Shown: positions 49,879-58,674 of the stretch, one piece after another
How positions within the stretch are numbered: position 1 is the stretch's first letter
How the letters are laid out: every line of letters starts with the position of its first letter
Assembly (NCBI RefSeq): GCF_001280065.1
Contig: NZ_LGEA01000125.1
Span: forward strand, 124,001 to 188,000
Length of the DNA stretch: 64,000 bases
Source: Streptomyces sp. NRRL B-1140
GTDB taxonomy: Bacteria; Actinomycetota; Actinomycetes; Streptomycetales; Streptomycetaceae
Reading direction: 5' to 3'
Position numbers and translations under genes: made by a program
The notes under the pieces: generated by a model
What the model was told of the DNA's origin: nothing
The model's database searches: none
The model's input: the letters and a program-made list of their open reading frames with translations, nothing else

Positions 49879-51105
49879 ATGGCCGAGTTCACCATGGAGC
49901 TCAACGACGAACAGAAGGAGGTCCGGGACTGGCTGCACGGCTTCGCGGCCGATGTGATCCGCCCCGCGGCCGCCGAATGGGACGAGCGTGAGGAGACTCC
50001 CTGGCCGGTCATCCAGGAGGCCGCCAAGGTCGGCATCTACTCCCTGGACTTCTACGCCCAGCAGTACTTCGACTCGACCGGTCTCGGCATCCCCATGGCG
50101 ATGGAGGAGCTGTTCTGGGGCGACGCGGGCATCGCCCTGTCCATCGTGGGCACCGGCCTCGCCGCCGTCGGCGTCCTCGCCAACGGCACCGAGGAGCAGA
50201 TCGGCACCTGGATCCCGCAGATGTACGGCGACGCCAACGACGTCAAGGTCGCCGCCTTCTGCTCCTCCGAGCCCGACGCCGGCTCCGACGTGGCCTCCAT
50301 GCGCACCCGGGCCGTGTACGACGAGGCCAAGGACGAGTGGGTGCTCAACGGCACCAAGACCTGGGCGACCAACGGCGGTATCGCCAACGTCCACGTCGTC
50401 GTCGCGGTCGTCGACGCCGAGCTCGGCTCCAAGGGGCACGCCTCCTTCATCGTCCCGCCCGGGACGCCGGGCCTCGCGCAGGGCCAGAAGTTCAAGAAGC
50501 ACGGCATCCGCGCCTCGCACACCGCCGAGGTCATCCTCGACAACGTGCGCGTGCCCGGCTCCTGCCTGCTCGGTGGCAAGGAGAAGCTGGACGAGCGGCT
50601 GGCCCGGGCGCGGGAGCGGGCCAGGGCGGGCGGCGAACGTGTGAAGAACGCGGCCATGGCCACCTTCGAGGCCTCGCGCCCGGCGGTCGGCGCCATGGCG
50701 GTCGGCACGGCCCGCGCCGCCTACGAGGTCGCCCTCGACTACGCGAAGACGCGTGAGCAGTTCGGACGGCCGATCATCGACAACCAGGGTGTCGCCTTCC
50801 AGCTCGCCGACATGCGGACCTCCATCGACGCGGCCCGGCTGCTGGTGTGGCGCGCGTCCTGGATGGCGATCAACGGCAAGCCGTTCACGGCGGCCGAGGG
50901 GTCGATGTCCAAGCTCTTCGCGAGTGAGACGGCCAAGAAGGTCACGGCCCAGGCGATCCAGATCCTCGGCGGCAACGGCTACACCCGCGAGTACCCCGTG
51001 GAGCGGATGCACCGGGACGCGGCCATCTACACCATCTTCGAGGGCACGAGCGAGATCCAGCGGCTGGTCATCGCCCGTACCCTCGCCGGGGTGCCCATCC
51101 GCTAG
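49879..51105 (+). CDS. acyl-CoA dehydrogenase
   Basis: A 408-aa flavoprotein that introduces the alpha-beta double bond in acyl-CoA chains. The FAD-binding block is [16 protein letters not shown], followed by [10 protein letters not shown]. The C-terminal domain has [16 protein letters not shown] and [17 protein letters not shown], and the catalytic Glu is in [11 protein letters not shown] short charged insertion (about residues 234-258; [22 protein letters not shown]) lies just before the C-terminal helical domain. The ATG at 49879 is behind GGAGGGGA. It is controlled by the divergent TetR gene. Confidence 0.94.
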   Translation: MAEFTMELNDEQKEVRDWLHGFAADVIRPAAAEWDEREETPWPVIQEAAKVGIYSLDFYAQQYFDSTGLGIPMAMEELFWGDAGIALSIVGTGLAAVGVLANGTEEQIGTWIPQMYGDANDVKVAAFCSSEPDAGSDVASMRTRAVYDEAKDEWVLNGTKTWATNGGIANVHVVVAVVDAELGSKGHASFIVPPGTPGLAQGQKFKKHGIRASHTAEVILDNVRVPGSCLLGGKEKLDERLARARERARAGGERVKNAAMATFEASRPAVGAMAVGTARAAYEVALDYAKTREQFGRPIIDNQGVAFQLADMRTSIDAARLLVWRASWMAINGKPFTAAEGSMSKLFASETAKKVTAQAIQILGGNGYTREYPVERMHRDAAIYTIFEGTSEIQRLVIARTLAGVPIR

Positions 51106-51623
51106 CGGTGCCGGAGGGGCGTCAGCTGCTCGATGTCGTAGCGCGCCCGCAGGTCCTCGATCGCCGCGTGGTCCGGTGGGCCCCCGCCGCCGAGGATCTC
51201 CAGCAGTTCCTCGAAGTACCGTTCGTGATCGGGTGGCGGGCTCGCCTGGAAGAACACCTTCGCCGGTGTGTCGGTCGGGTTGGCGAACGCGTGCGGGCAT
51301 CCCGGGGGCACGGCGATCACCGTTCCCGGTGTCGCCCGCACCACCCGGTTGCCCGAAGCGGACTCCCACGTCCGCCAGTTGTCGGGGGTGCGGATGCGAG
51401 GCTCGAAGGCGAGGACGTCCAGCTCGCCCTCGAGCACGTAGAACAACTCCTCGCTGCGGGTGTGCACATGGGCGCCGACGTCGAAGCCCGGCGGGACGAC
51501 CACCTCGAAGGTGGAGGCCGTGCGGGAGTGCGTGCCGGTCACCTTGAAGGTCACGCGCTGGGCGGGGGTCTCCATGATCCGGCCCTGTCCGGGTGGGACG
51601 AGCAGGCCTTCCGTCGCCGTCAT
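51102..51623 (-). CDS. cupin monooxygenase-like protein (MomA-like)
   Basis: A 173-aa single cupin. Motif 1 is [17 protein letters not shown] with two His and one Glu, and motif 2 is [12 protein letters not shown] with the third His, so the metal site is intact. Its position third behind rppA and the P450 is that of the quinone-forming monooxygenase MomA that turns tetrahydroxynaphthalene into flaviolin. This is how I would place it; it has not been tested. It starts 7 bp after the P450 stop. Its stop overlaps that of the convergent acyl-CoA dehydrogenase by 4 bp. Confidence 0.82.
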   Translation of the reverse strand: MTATEGLLVPPGQGRIMETPAQRVTFKVTGTHSRTASTFEVVVPPGFDVGAHVHTRSEELFYVLEGELDVLAFEPRIRTPDNWRTWESASGNRVVRATPGTVIAVPPGCPHAFANPTDTPAKVFFQASPPPDHERYFEELLEILGGGGPPDHAAIEDLRARYDIEQLTPLRHR

Positions 51624-51630
51624 CGCCGGG

Positions 51631-52530
51631 TCACCAGGTCACGGTCAGGGCCCCGGGCCCGTGGGGCCGTGAGCCCGTTCTGAGAGGCAGCTCGTCGGCG
51701 GGCACGGAGAGCCGAAGGCCCGGTACGCCGTCGAGGAGCGCGTCGAGCAGCAGTTCCGCCACCATCCGGGCCGGCAGGCCGCCGGGCCAGTCGCGCGGGC
51801 CGCAGCCGAAGGAGACCTGCGGGTCCGGGCTGCTTGCGGGGCCGGTCGTCTGCGGGCCGGTGAAGACGTGTTCGTCGAGGGCCCTGGGGCGGATCTGCGG
51901 TTCCGCACGCAGCCGTTCGGCGAGGCCGGGCCGGGTCAGCAGGACGTGGAACAACCGGACACATCGCTCGGTGACCGTCTCGCCCCCGATCTGGAGGAGG
52001 ACCGCGAGAGACACCGCCTCGTCCAGGGTCACTTCCCGCCGGCCCACGGCGGCCCCGAGCAGGGACGTCACGTCCTCGCCGGAGCCGCCCTCGCGCCGGC
52101 CGATGAGATCAGAGAAGCAGGCGCCCATCTCCCTCCTGGCCTTCTCGCCGGTCCCGGCGGCGTGTGCGGAGGACAGGATCAGCCGGGTCCAGGCGTGGAT
52201 GCCCTGCCGGTCGGCGGGCGGAACGCCCATCAGTTCGCACATCACAGCGCCGGCGAACGGGCTGAGCACGGCCTCGGTCAGATCGGCGGGCGGGCCGTCC
52301 TGCAGCAGCTCGTCGACCAGTTCCGCCAGCATGCGCCGGCACCGCTCGCGCACCCGCTCCACCCTCCGCGCCGTGAACGCGGCGGCGACGGCGCGGCGGG
52401 ACCGGGGGACGGCCGACAGGTCCGGGAGGCGTTCGGCGTCACCGCCCGGGTCGACGTCGACGCCGGCCGGGCCGGGCACGGGCCGGTCCAGCACCGGGGG
52501 CAGATCCTCGGTGATCGTCTCTTCGCTCAT
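51631..52530 (-). CDS. P450-like protein without haem ligand (CYP158A-derived)
   Basis: A 299-aa protein that follows CYP158A2 closely in the parts present: MSEETI at the start, AVAAAFTARRVERVRER, LTEAVLSPFAGAVMCELMGVP, SLLGAAVGRREVTLDEAV, the I-helix LLQIGGETVTE, and the end ALTVTW. CYP158A enzymes are about 400 aa. Roughly 60 residues are missing after residue 28 and about 45-50 after RPRALDE, which takes away ExxR. The haem-Cys loop FGxGxxxCxG reads FGCGPRDWPGG, with Trp at the Cys position. A normal P450 reaction is not expected. The frame is intact for 300 codons, its ATG lies 1 base from the rppA stop, and the cupin follows by 7 bp. Confidence 0.88.
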   Translation of the reverse strand: MSEETITEDLPPVLDRPVPGPAGVDVDPGGDAERLPDLSAVPRSRRAVAAAFTARRVERVRERCRRMLAELVDELLQDGPPADLTEAVLSPFAGAVMCELMGVPPADRQGIHAWTRLILSSAHAAGTGEKARREMGACFSDLIGRREGGSGEDVTSLLGAAVGRREVTLDEAVSLAVLLQIGGETVTERCVRLFHVLLTRPGLAERLRAEPQIRPRALDEHVFTGPQTTGPASSPDPQVSFGCGPRDWPGGLPARMVAELLLDALLDGVPGLRLSVPADELPLRTGSRPHGPGALTVTW

Positions 52531-52531
52531 G

Positions 52532-53593
52532 TCACCTCGTCCCGTCCGCGCTGTGCCAGCGGCCCAGGGCCATCTCGGCCGTGATGCCCGGCCCGAACCC
52601 GGCGAGCAGGCCGCGGGCCCGGTGCTCGGTGCCGCCCTCGTCGAACAGCCTGCGCAGTGCGTCCAGTACGACGGCGCTGGCGATGTTGCCGTACTCGGTG
52701 AGCGTGGCACGGCTGAACCGGAAGGCGCGCGGGTCGACGTGCAGGAAGGTGCTGAGGTCGTCGAGGATGCGCGGGCCGCCCGCGTGGACGATGTAGAAGT
52801 CCAGGTCGGAGGCGTCCCAGCCGTGATCACCGGCCAGGTCCTGCAACACCGGCGTGAGCGGTTCCATCGTCGCCGGTACCCGCTTGTCCAGCAGGAAGTG
52901 GAAGCCGGTCGCCTTCACGTCGTAGGTGATCCAGTCCTCGGTCTTGGGGATCAGGAACGAGCCGTTGCGCTCCAGCCGGACGCCCTCACCGCCCCGGCCG
53001 CGGACCGCGGCGGCGGCGATGCCGTCGCCGAACAACCCGTTCGACAGCAGCGATCCGACCCCGATGTCGGTGGGCTGGTAGCACAGCGAGCAGAACTCGC
53101 ACGCCACGATCAGCGCGTTGGCCTCCGGGTAGGCCGTGCAGAAGTCGTGGGCCCGGTTCACGGCCGCGCCGCCGCCCGCACAGCCGAGCTGGGCTATCGG
53201 CAGCTGCCGGGTCGTCGGCTCGAAGCCCATCTCGTTGATCAGCCAGGCCGTGAGCGAGGGCATCATGAAGCCCGTGCACGACACGTAGACGATCAGGTCC
53301 ACTTCACAGGCGAGCAGCCCGGCGTCGTCGAGCGCCCGCTGGACGACCGCGGGCACCCGGGCCTTCGCCTCGGCCTCGTAGAGCTTGTTGCGGTCCTCGA
53401 ACCCGGGGTGCTTCAGCGTCTCCTCGACGGGCTGCACGATGTGCCGGGTGCGCACCCCGGTGTTCTCTATCAGCCTCAGGGCCAGCGGCAGTTGAGGGTG
53501 CCCGGCGTGGCGCTCACGCGCCAGCTCCAGGGTCTCCTCCATCGTGATCACGTGCTCTGGAACGGACACCGAGGGTCTGCACAAAGTCGCCAT
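52532..53593 (-). CDS. rppA: 1,3,6,8-tetrahydroxynaphthalene synthase (type III PKS)
   Basis: A 353-aa type III polyketide synthase that joins five malonyl-CoA units into tetrahydroxynaphthalene, the precursor of flaviolin and HPQ-type pigments. The catalytic triad is Cys in QLGCAGGGAA (about residue 138), His in VHAGGPRIL (about 270) and Asn in EYGNIASAVV (about 303). VSCTGFMMPSLTAWL and EFCSLCYQPTD are typical of bacterial RppA. It heads the rppA-P450-cupin operon. Its 210-bp upstream spacer carries no gene. Confidence 0.95.
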   Translation of the reverse strand: MATLCRPSVSVPEHVITMEETLELARERHAGHPQLPLALRLIENTGVRTRHIVQPVEETLKHPGFEDRNKLYEAEAKARVPAVVQRALDDAGLLACEVDLIVYVSCTGFMMPSLTAWLINEMGFEPTTRQLPIAQLGCAGGGAAVNRAHDFCTAYPEANALIVACEFCSLCYQPTDIGVGSLLSNGLFGDGIAAAAVRGRGGEGVRLERNGSFLIPKTEDWITYDVKATGFHFLLDKRVPATMEPLTPVLQDLAGDHGWDASDLDFYIVHAGGPRILDDLSTFLHVDPRAFRFSRATLTEYGNIASAVVLDALRRLFDEGGTEHRARGLLAGFGPGITAEMALGRWHSADGTR

Positions 53594-53803
53594 GAGCCGC
53601 GCCTGCTTTCGCCGCCCGGAAGGCCCTGAGCCCCCCGGTCAGAAGTGGGTCACCTCAAGGGGTGGTCCACTCACGATCACCCGCCGGTACGCCGACTTCG
53701 CGCGGAGCTACTCCGTATCGGGGATGCCGTGTTCCGCACCAGGGCGCGTCAGGTGCCGCAAGAGCGCGGGGAACCCGACGAGCACCCCAGGCACCCGCAC
53801 CAC

Positions 53804-54040
53804 TCAGGTGGCGGTCCCACTGCTGTGCGCGATACAGGCCACATCGATCCGGTCGGCCAGCTTCGCCAGCTCGATGGCCAACTCGGCGACCGTGTCCTCG
53901 TCCAGACCCGACTCCCCGCCCTCCACGAGCCGCACCCAGCGCCCTCCCACCGTCCGCAAGAGCTTGCTGACATCCGCGGCAGCCACCTGCAGGGTCCCGC
54001 GGTCGTCGACGATCAGAGGCAGAGTCACTTCGCGGTTCAC
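53804..54040 (-). CDS. DUF6213 family small protein
   Basis: A 78-aa acidic protein (start VNREVTLPLIVDDRG, then VSKLLRTVGGRWVRLVEGGESGLDEDTVAELAIELAKLADRIDV) that I recognise as DUF6213, a Streptomyces family of unknown function. GTG 54040 is chosen since homology starts there; the frame is open to 54130. It lies upstream of rppA in the same direction and may be cotranscribed with the aldehyde dehydrogenase gene 26 bp upstream of it. Confidence 0.8.
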   Translation of the reverse strand: MNREVTLPLIVDDRGTLQVAAADVSKLLRTVGGRWVRLVEGGESGLDEDTVAELAIELAKLADRIDVACIAHSSGTAT

Positions 54041-54065
54041 AGACGGGATCGTAGCCCCGCAACAC

Positions 54066-55451
54066 TCACGCACCATGCCAAACAGTGGTGATGTTGCAGA
54101 ACTCGCGGATTCCGTGCCCGGACAGCTCACGCCCGTAGCCGGACCGCTTCACACCGCCGAACGGGAACGCCGGATGGGACGCGGTCATGCCGTTGAAGAA
54201 GACCCCTCCGGCCTCCAGATCGCGTACGAACCGGTCCACCTCGCCCTCGTCCCGCGTCCACACGTTCGAACTCAGCCCGAACGGCGAGTCGTTCGCGATC
54301 AGCACGGCCTCGTCCAGGTCGGCCGCCCGGTACAGCGTCGCGACGGGGCCGAACGCCTCCTCCCGGTGGATCCGCATCTCGCGGGTGATCCCGGCCAGGA
54401 TCGTCGGCGTGTAGTACCAGCCCGGCCCGTCCGGCCGTTCGCCACCGCACAGCACCTGGGCGCCGCCGCGCACCGCGTCGTCGACCAGCTCTTCCAGGTC
54501 ACGCAGTCCCTGTTCGCTGGAGAGGGGGCCGACCTGAGTGTCGTCGGCCATGGGGTCGCCGACCTTCAGCGCCTTCATGCCGTCGGCGAACCGCTCGGCG
54601 AAGGCGTCGTAGACGTCCGTGTGCACGATGAACCGCTTCGCGGCGATGCAGGACTGCCCGGTGTTCTGCACCCGCGCGGTCACCGCCACCTCGGCGGCCC
54701 GGTCGATGTCGGCGGAGAGCATGACGACGAACGGATCGCTGCCGCCCAGCTCGAGCACGGTCTTCTTGATCATCTCGCCGGCCGTGGAGGCGACCGCGCG
54801 GCCCGCGGGCTCACTGCCGGTGAGGGTGGCGGCCTTGACCCGCTCGTCCCGCAGGATGTCGTCGACCGCGGCCGAGCCGATCAGCAGGGTCTGGAAGGTG
54901 CCCTCGGTGAAGCCCGCACGGTGGAAGAGGTCCTCCAGGTAGAGGGCGGTCTGCGGCACGTTCGAGGCGTGCTTGAGCAGTCCCACGTTGCCCGCCATCA
55001 GCGCGGGAGCGGCGAACCGGACCACCTGCCACAGCGGGAAGTTCCACGGCATCACCGCCAGCACCGGGCCGAGCGGCCGGTAGCGCACCCGTACGCGGGA
55101 TGCGCCGGAGTCCTTCACGTCGGAGTCGGCGGGTTCCTCGTCGGCGAGCAGTTCCCCGGCGTGGTCGGCGTACCAGCGCATGGCCTTGGCGCACTTCGCC
55201 GCCTCGGCGCGGGCCTGCCGGATCGGCTTGCCCATCTCGGTGGTCATCACGCGGGCGATGTCCTGCTGGTCCTCTTCGAGGAGGTCGGCGGCCCGGTGCA
55301 GCAGCCGGGCCCGCTCGTCGAAGGTCGTCGTCCGGTACGTGCGGAACGTGGCCTCCGCGAGCTGGAGCCGGCGCTCGATCTCCTGCTCGTCCATGGCCTC
55401 GTACGTCTTGAGCGTCTCGCCGTTCGCCGGGTTCACCGTTGCGATGGGCAT
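54066..55451 (-). CDS. NAD(P)-dependent succinate-semialdehyde-type aldehyde dehydrogenase
   Basis: A 461-aa aldehyde dehydrogenase. PWNFPLWQVVRFAAPALMAGN is the cofactor strand, FTGSEPAGRAVA-like TLTGSEPAGR the Rossmann loop, LELGGSDPF holds the general base Glu and NTGQSCIAAKR the catalytic Cys. HPAFPFGGVKRSGYGRELSGHG is the conserved end. The overall pattern is of the GabD/succinate semialdehyde group, but other aliphatic substrates are possible. The ATG at 55451 is the first codon of the family start MPIATVNPANGE. Confidence 0.92.
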   Translation of the reverse strand: MPIATVNPANGETLKTYEAMDEQEIERRLQLAEATFRTYRTTTFDERARLLHRAADLLEEDQQDIARVMTTEMGKPIRQARAEAAKCAKAMRWYADHAGELLADEEPADSDVKDSGASRVRVRYRPLGPVLAVMPWNFPLWQVVRFAAPALMAGNVGLLKHASNVPQTALYLEDLFHRAGFTEGTFQTLLIGSAAVDDILRDERVKAATLTGSEPAGRAVASTAGEMIKKTVLELGGSDPFVVMLSADIDRAAEVAVTARVQNTGQSCIAAKRFIVHTDVYDAFAERFADGMKALKVGDPMADDTQVGPLSSEQGLRDLEELVDDAVRGGAQVLCGGERPDGPGWYYTPTILAGITREMRIHREEAFGPVATLYRAADLDEAVLIANDSPFGLSSNVWTRDEGEVDRFVRDLEAGGVFFNGMTASHPAFPFGGVKRSGYGRELSGHGIREFCNITTVWHGA

Positions 55452-55527
55452 GACCGACCTCCCTCGGAGCGGGCTGTGTCTCGACCTTCCCGCGCGGCGG
55501 AGGGGACCGCAACGCGGGAGTGTCTCC

Positions 55528-55986
55528 TCAGGGCGAGTGCTCCGCCAGCCGGTCGAGAAACGCCGCCTGCGCCTTGACGATCACGGCGCGGGCCCGGTCG
55601 AGGCCGAACCAGGCCACCCGGTCCACTTCGGGGAACTCCTGGAGCCGTCCGGACCTCGCAGGCCACTCCATCCGGAACGTGCCGGGCGTGATCGTCGCCG
55701 GGTCGAGGTCCGCCCGCACCGCCCAGGCCGTGACGACCTTGCCGCCCGTCTGCCTCACCTCGCCGAGGTCGATGGGCTCGCCGTCGGGCGGGGGGAGGCC
55801 CAGTTCCTCCCGGAACTCACGGCGGGCGGCCTCCCAGGCTGGCTCGTCCGGCTCGTACTCGCCCTTGATCACGGTCCACGCCCCGGCGTCACGCCGCGCG
55901 AAGAAGGGGCCGCCCATGTGGCCGAGCAGCACCTCGACGCCGTTGTCGGCGGGGCGGAAGAGCAGCAGGCCGGCGCTGCGTTTCAC
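55528..55986 (-). CDS. NUDIX hydrolase
   Basis: A 152-aa hydrolase of the bis-nucleotide/NTP type. The NUDIX box Gx5Ex7REUxEExGU is present from GEYEPDE to REFREELGL (about residues 43-65). KRSAGLLLFRP is a typical first strand. The start is GTG 55986, overlapping the DNA ligase stop in GTGA, so it is translationally coupled to the ligase. Pairing of a NUDIX enzyme with an ATP-dependent ligase suggests clean-up of adenylated or damaged nucleotides during repair; this is inference from context. Confidence 0.88.
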   Translation of the reverse strand: MKRSAGLLLFRPADNGVEVLLGHMGGPFFARRDAGAWTVIKGEYEPDEPAWEAARREFREELGLPPPDGEPIDLGEVRQTGGKVVTAWAVRADLDPATITPGTFRMEWPARSGRLQEFPEVDRVAWFGLDRARAVIVKAQAAFLDRLAEHSP

Positions 55987-57521
55987 GGCTTCACCCCGGG
56001 GTGCGCCGCGAGGAGGGCCTCGACCGTGTCGGCGTCCTCGGGGCGCTTGTCCTCCCGGTAGCGGATCACGCGCGCGAAGCGGAGGGTGACACCCGCCGGG
56101 TAGCGGGTGGAGCGCTGCAGTCCGTCGTACGCGATCTCGACGACCAGTTCCGGGCGGACTCTCACGACGTAGTCGTCGGTGTCGACGGCGAGCTGCTGGA
56201 GGCGCTCGGTCTGCCAGGTGAGCATGGCGTCGGTCATGCCCTTGAAGGTCTTGCCGAGCATGGCGAGGCCGCCGTCGGCGGTGCGAGCGCCCAGATGGAG
56301 GTTGGAGAGCTTGCCCGTGCGGCGGCCGTGGCCCCACTCGGCGGCCAGGACGACCAGGTCGAGGGTGTGGACGGGCTTGACCTTCAGCCAGGACGCGCCG
56401 CGCCGCCCCGCGCTGTAGGAGGCGTCGAGCGCCTTGGCGACGACGCCCTCGTGGCCGCGCTGCAGCGTCTCGGTGAGGAACTCCTCCGCCGCGGGCGTGT
56501 CGCGGGGCCCGGACACCAGGGTGCGCCGCACCCGCATCGGCTCGGGCACCAGCCGGGCCAGCTCGGCGTGCCGCTCGGCGAAGGGCAGGTCCAGCAGGTC
56601 ATGGCCGTCGACGGACAGCACGTCGAAGAAGACGGGGGAGACCGGCACGGCACGGGCGGCCGTCGCCACGTCCGTGCGGGAGCCGACGCGGCCGGCGGTC
56701 TCCTGGAAGGAGCGGGGGCGTCCGTCCGCGTCGAAGGAGATCACCTCTCCGTCCAGGATGAACCGCTCACCCCGCAACTGAAGCGTGGCGGCCGTCACTT
56801 CGGGCAAGCGGTCGGTGATGTCGTCCAGGGTGCGGGTGTAGAGCCGCACGGTGTCGCCGTCCCGGTGCACCTGCACGCGGATGCCGTCCAGCTTCTCCTC
56901 CACCGCGCAGACGCCCAGCTTGTCCACCGCCTCGGCCACCGAGGAGGCGCTGTGCGCCAGCATGGGCAGCACCGGGCGGCCGACGGTGAGGCGGAAGCGG
57001 TCGAGGGAGGCGGGCCCGTCCGCGAGCAGCGCCTCGGCCACCGTCTGGAGGGAACCCGCGAGCATCACGGCCCGGCGCACGTCCGCCGACGGCGCCCCGG
57101 TCGCCTGGGCCAGCCCCTCCACCGCCACCGCGTCCAGGGCACCCTGACGGACCTCTCCGGTGAGCAGCCCGAGCAGGAACCGCTGCTCGTCCTCGGTGGC
57201 GGCGCCCATCAACTCCCCGACCAGCCGGGTCCGTTCCGCCTGGGAGCCCGGGCCGGACACCTTGGCGAGTTCCGCGAGCCGTGCGTCCGCCTCCCGCACG
57301 GTCAGGCCCGGCTCGGCGGCGGGGGCGACCGGGTGGCTCAGCACCTTCCAGCCGACGCCGATCCGGCCCTGCGGCAACCGTCCCGCGAGGTACGGGATGA
57401 CGATCGGCACGTCCTCCGCCTCGGCGTCCCGGAAGAGCTCCGCGAGCAGAGCCGTCTTGCGGGACCGCGCCGAGGTGGCGGCGACCTCCCGGGACACTCG
57501 GGCCAGCCGGTGCAGCAGCAT
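55983..57521 (-). CDS. ATP-dependent DNA ligase
   Basis: A 512-aa ligase of the archaeal/LigB type. The N-terminal helical DNA-binding domain (about 1-180) leads to the adenylation domain (about 190-400) with the nucleophile Lys in EEKLDGIRVQVH. Further nucleotidyltransferase motifs are FILDGEVISFD, EGVVAKALD and WLKVKP. An OB domain ends the protein. ATG 57521 (MLLHRLARVSREVAATSARSR) matches the family start as I remember for S. coelicolor. The frame remains open far upstream but is a shadow. It is followed by the coupled NUDIX gene. Confidence 0.93.
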   Translation of the reverse strand: MLLHRLARVSREVAATSARSRKTALLAELFRDAEAEDVPIVIPYLAGRLPQGRIGVGWKVLSHPVAPAAEPGLTVREADARLAELAKVSGPGSQAERTRLVGELMGAATEDEQRFLLGLLTGEVRQGALDAVAVEGLAQATGAPSADVRRAVMLAGSLQTVAEALLADGPASLDRFRLTVGRPVLPMLAHSASSVAEAVDKLGVCAVEEKLDGIRVQVHRDGDTVRLYTRTLDDITDRLPEVTAATLQLRGERFILDGEVISFDADGRPRSFQETAGRVGSRTDVATAARAVPVSPVFFDVLSVDGHDLLDLPFAERHAELARLVPEPMRVRRTLVSGPRDTPAAEEFLTETLQRGHEGVVAKALDASYSAGRRGASWLKVKPVHTLDLVVLAAEWGHGRRTGKLSNLHLGARTADGGLAMLGKTFKGMTDAMLTWQTERLQQLAVDTDDYVVRVRPELVVEIAYDGLQRSTRYPAGVTLRFARVIRYREDKRPEDADTVEALLAAHPGVKP

Positions 57522-57551
57522 GCAGTCATGGTGCACCTGAGACGGTGCCTC

Positions 57552-57603
57552 TACACCTGGGCGGGTCCGTCGAGGCCGGCCATCGGCAGGTCCGCGACGA
57601 TCG
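57552..57603 (-). repeat. degenerate duplicate of a gene 3' end
   Basis: These 52 bases resemble 57669-57720, the 3' end of the flavoprotein gene. Both are bounded by the same in-frame stop, TAC ACC on the plus strand (GTA/TAG region), and the minus strand reads PIVADLPMAGLDGPAQV here versus AIVGDLLMTDLEAVARV in the gene. It looks like the remnant of a duplicated C-terminus in the ligase/flavoprotein spacer. Confidence 0.5.
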
Positions 57604-57667
57604 GGCGCAGCCACCCCGGGAACCGTGCCGGCGGTCGAGGGGCGGACCCGGGTGCGAGCCGGGGCCC

Positions 57668-58597
57668 CTACACCCGGGCGACCGCCTCCAGGTCCGTCAT
57701 CAGCAGGTCCCCGACGATCGCCGACGCCGCCCGGTATCCGCCGCTCGCCGCGTGCACGACCTGTTCGGCGAACCCGATCGCGTTGCCCGCGGCCCACACG
57801 CCCGGCACGGTCGTCAGCCCGGTCGGGTCGACCACCGGGTACGCCCCGAACGGCGTCTCGTGCAGCTCGGCACCCAGCCGCTCCAGCAGGCCTGTCTGCG
57901 GAACGGCCCGCGGGGCGAGGAACAGCACCGAGCGCGGATGCGTCGTGCCGTCCGCGAGCCGGACGCCGGTGAGCCGGTCGTCCTCGACCACCAGCTCCGC
58001 CACCTCCCCGGGCACCACCTCCACCCCGGCCGCGGCGAGCCGGCGCAGATCGTCGTCGGACAGGTCCTCCTCGGCGACCGTGTGCAGGAAGAACCGCACG
58101 TCCTTCGACCACTGGGACACCATCAGCGCCTGGTGCACACTCGCCGCAGTGGTGGCCAGCACACCGAACGGCTGGTCGCGTACCTCCCAGCCGTGGCAGA
58201 AGGGGCAGTGCAGCACATCCCGGCCGAACCGCCCGGCCACCCCGGTCACCGCGGGCAGCTCGTCCTTCAGGCCGGTCGCCACGACCAGCCGACGGGCCCG
58301 CACGGTCCGGCCGCCGGCCAGCACCACGGTGAAGTCCGTGTCCTTCTCGACCTCCACCACCCGGTCCCGCACCAGCTCCACGCCGTAGCGCGCGATCTCC
58401 TCCCGGCCGCTCGCCAGGAACTCGGCGGGCGGCATGCCGTCCCGCGTCAGGTAGCCCTGCATGTGCGCGGCGGGCGCGTTGCGCGGCTCGCCCGCGTCGA
58501 CCACCAGCGTGCGGTGCCGGGCCCGTCCCAGCACCAGTGCGGCGGACAGACCCGCCGCGCCCCCGCCGATGACCACCACTGCGTACTTCTCGGCCAT
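57668..58597 (-). CDS. thioredoxin reductase-like FAD oxidoreductase
   Basis: A 309-aa flavoprotein of the low-Mr thioredoxin-reductase fold. FAD binds at VIGGGAAGLSAALVLGR, the redox pair is in HCPFCHGWE (CxxC, about residue 137), and the end VPGVWAAGNAIGFAEQVVHAASGG is the second FAD block. The central NAD(P) loop does not show the usual GxGxxA (VLATTAASVHQALM instead), which puts in question a normal reductase role and recalls the GliT/HlmI-type oxidases. It is divergent from an XRE-cupin regulator. Confidence 0.88.
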   Translation of the reverse strand: MAEKYAVVVIGGGAAGLSAALVLGRARHRTLVVDAGEPRNAPAAHMQGYLTRDGMPPAEFLASGREEIARYGVELVRDRVVEVEKDTDFTVVLAGGRTVRARRLVVATGLKDELPAVTGVAGRFGRDVLHCPFCHGWEVRDQPFGVLATTAASVHQALMVSQWSKDVRFFLHTVAEEDLSDDDLRRLAAAGVEVVPGEVAELVVEDDRLTGVRLADGTTHPRSVLFLAPRAVPQTGLLERLGAELHETPFGAYPVVDPTGLTTVPGVWAAGNAIGFAEQVVHAASGGYRAASAIVGDLLMTDLEAVARV

Positions 58598-58639
58598 ATG
58601 ACCACCTCCGCTGCCGAGCGTCGCCCCGGGGCTGCGGGA

Positions 58640-58668
58640 TTGACAAACCTCTTTGCCGAATCTGCAAT
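58640..58668 (+). promoter_or_regulatory. promoter of the XRE-cupin gene
   Basis: TTGACA at 58640-58645, 17 bases, TGCAAT at 58663-58668. TTGC and GCAA (58654-58657 and 58664-58667) flank a 6-bp spacer and could be a short operator. The ATG follows six bases later, so the transcript may be leaderless. Confidence 0.5.
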
Positions 58669-58674
58669 ACGACC

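Noticed and set aside
51631..52830. Frame of 399 codons giving the P450 a near-normal length
   Set aside because: The 100 extra residues upstream of MSEETI overlap rppA and have no P450 sequence. The missing blocks are internal, so the longer frame does not repair the protein.
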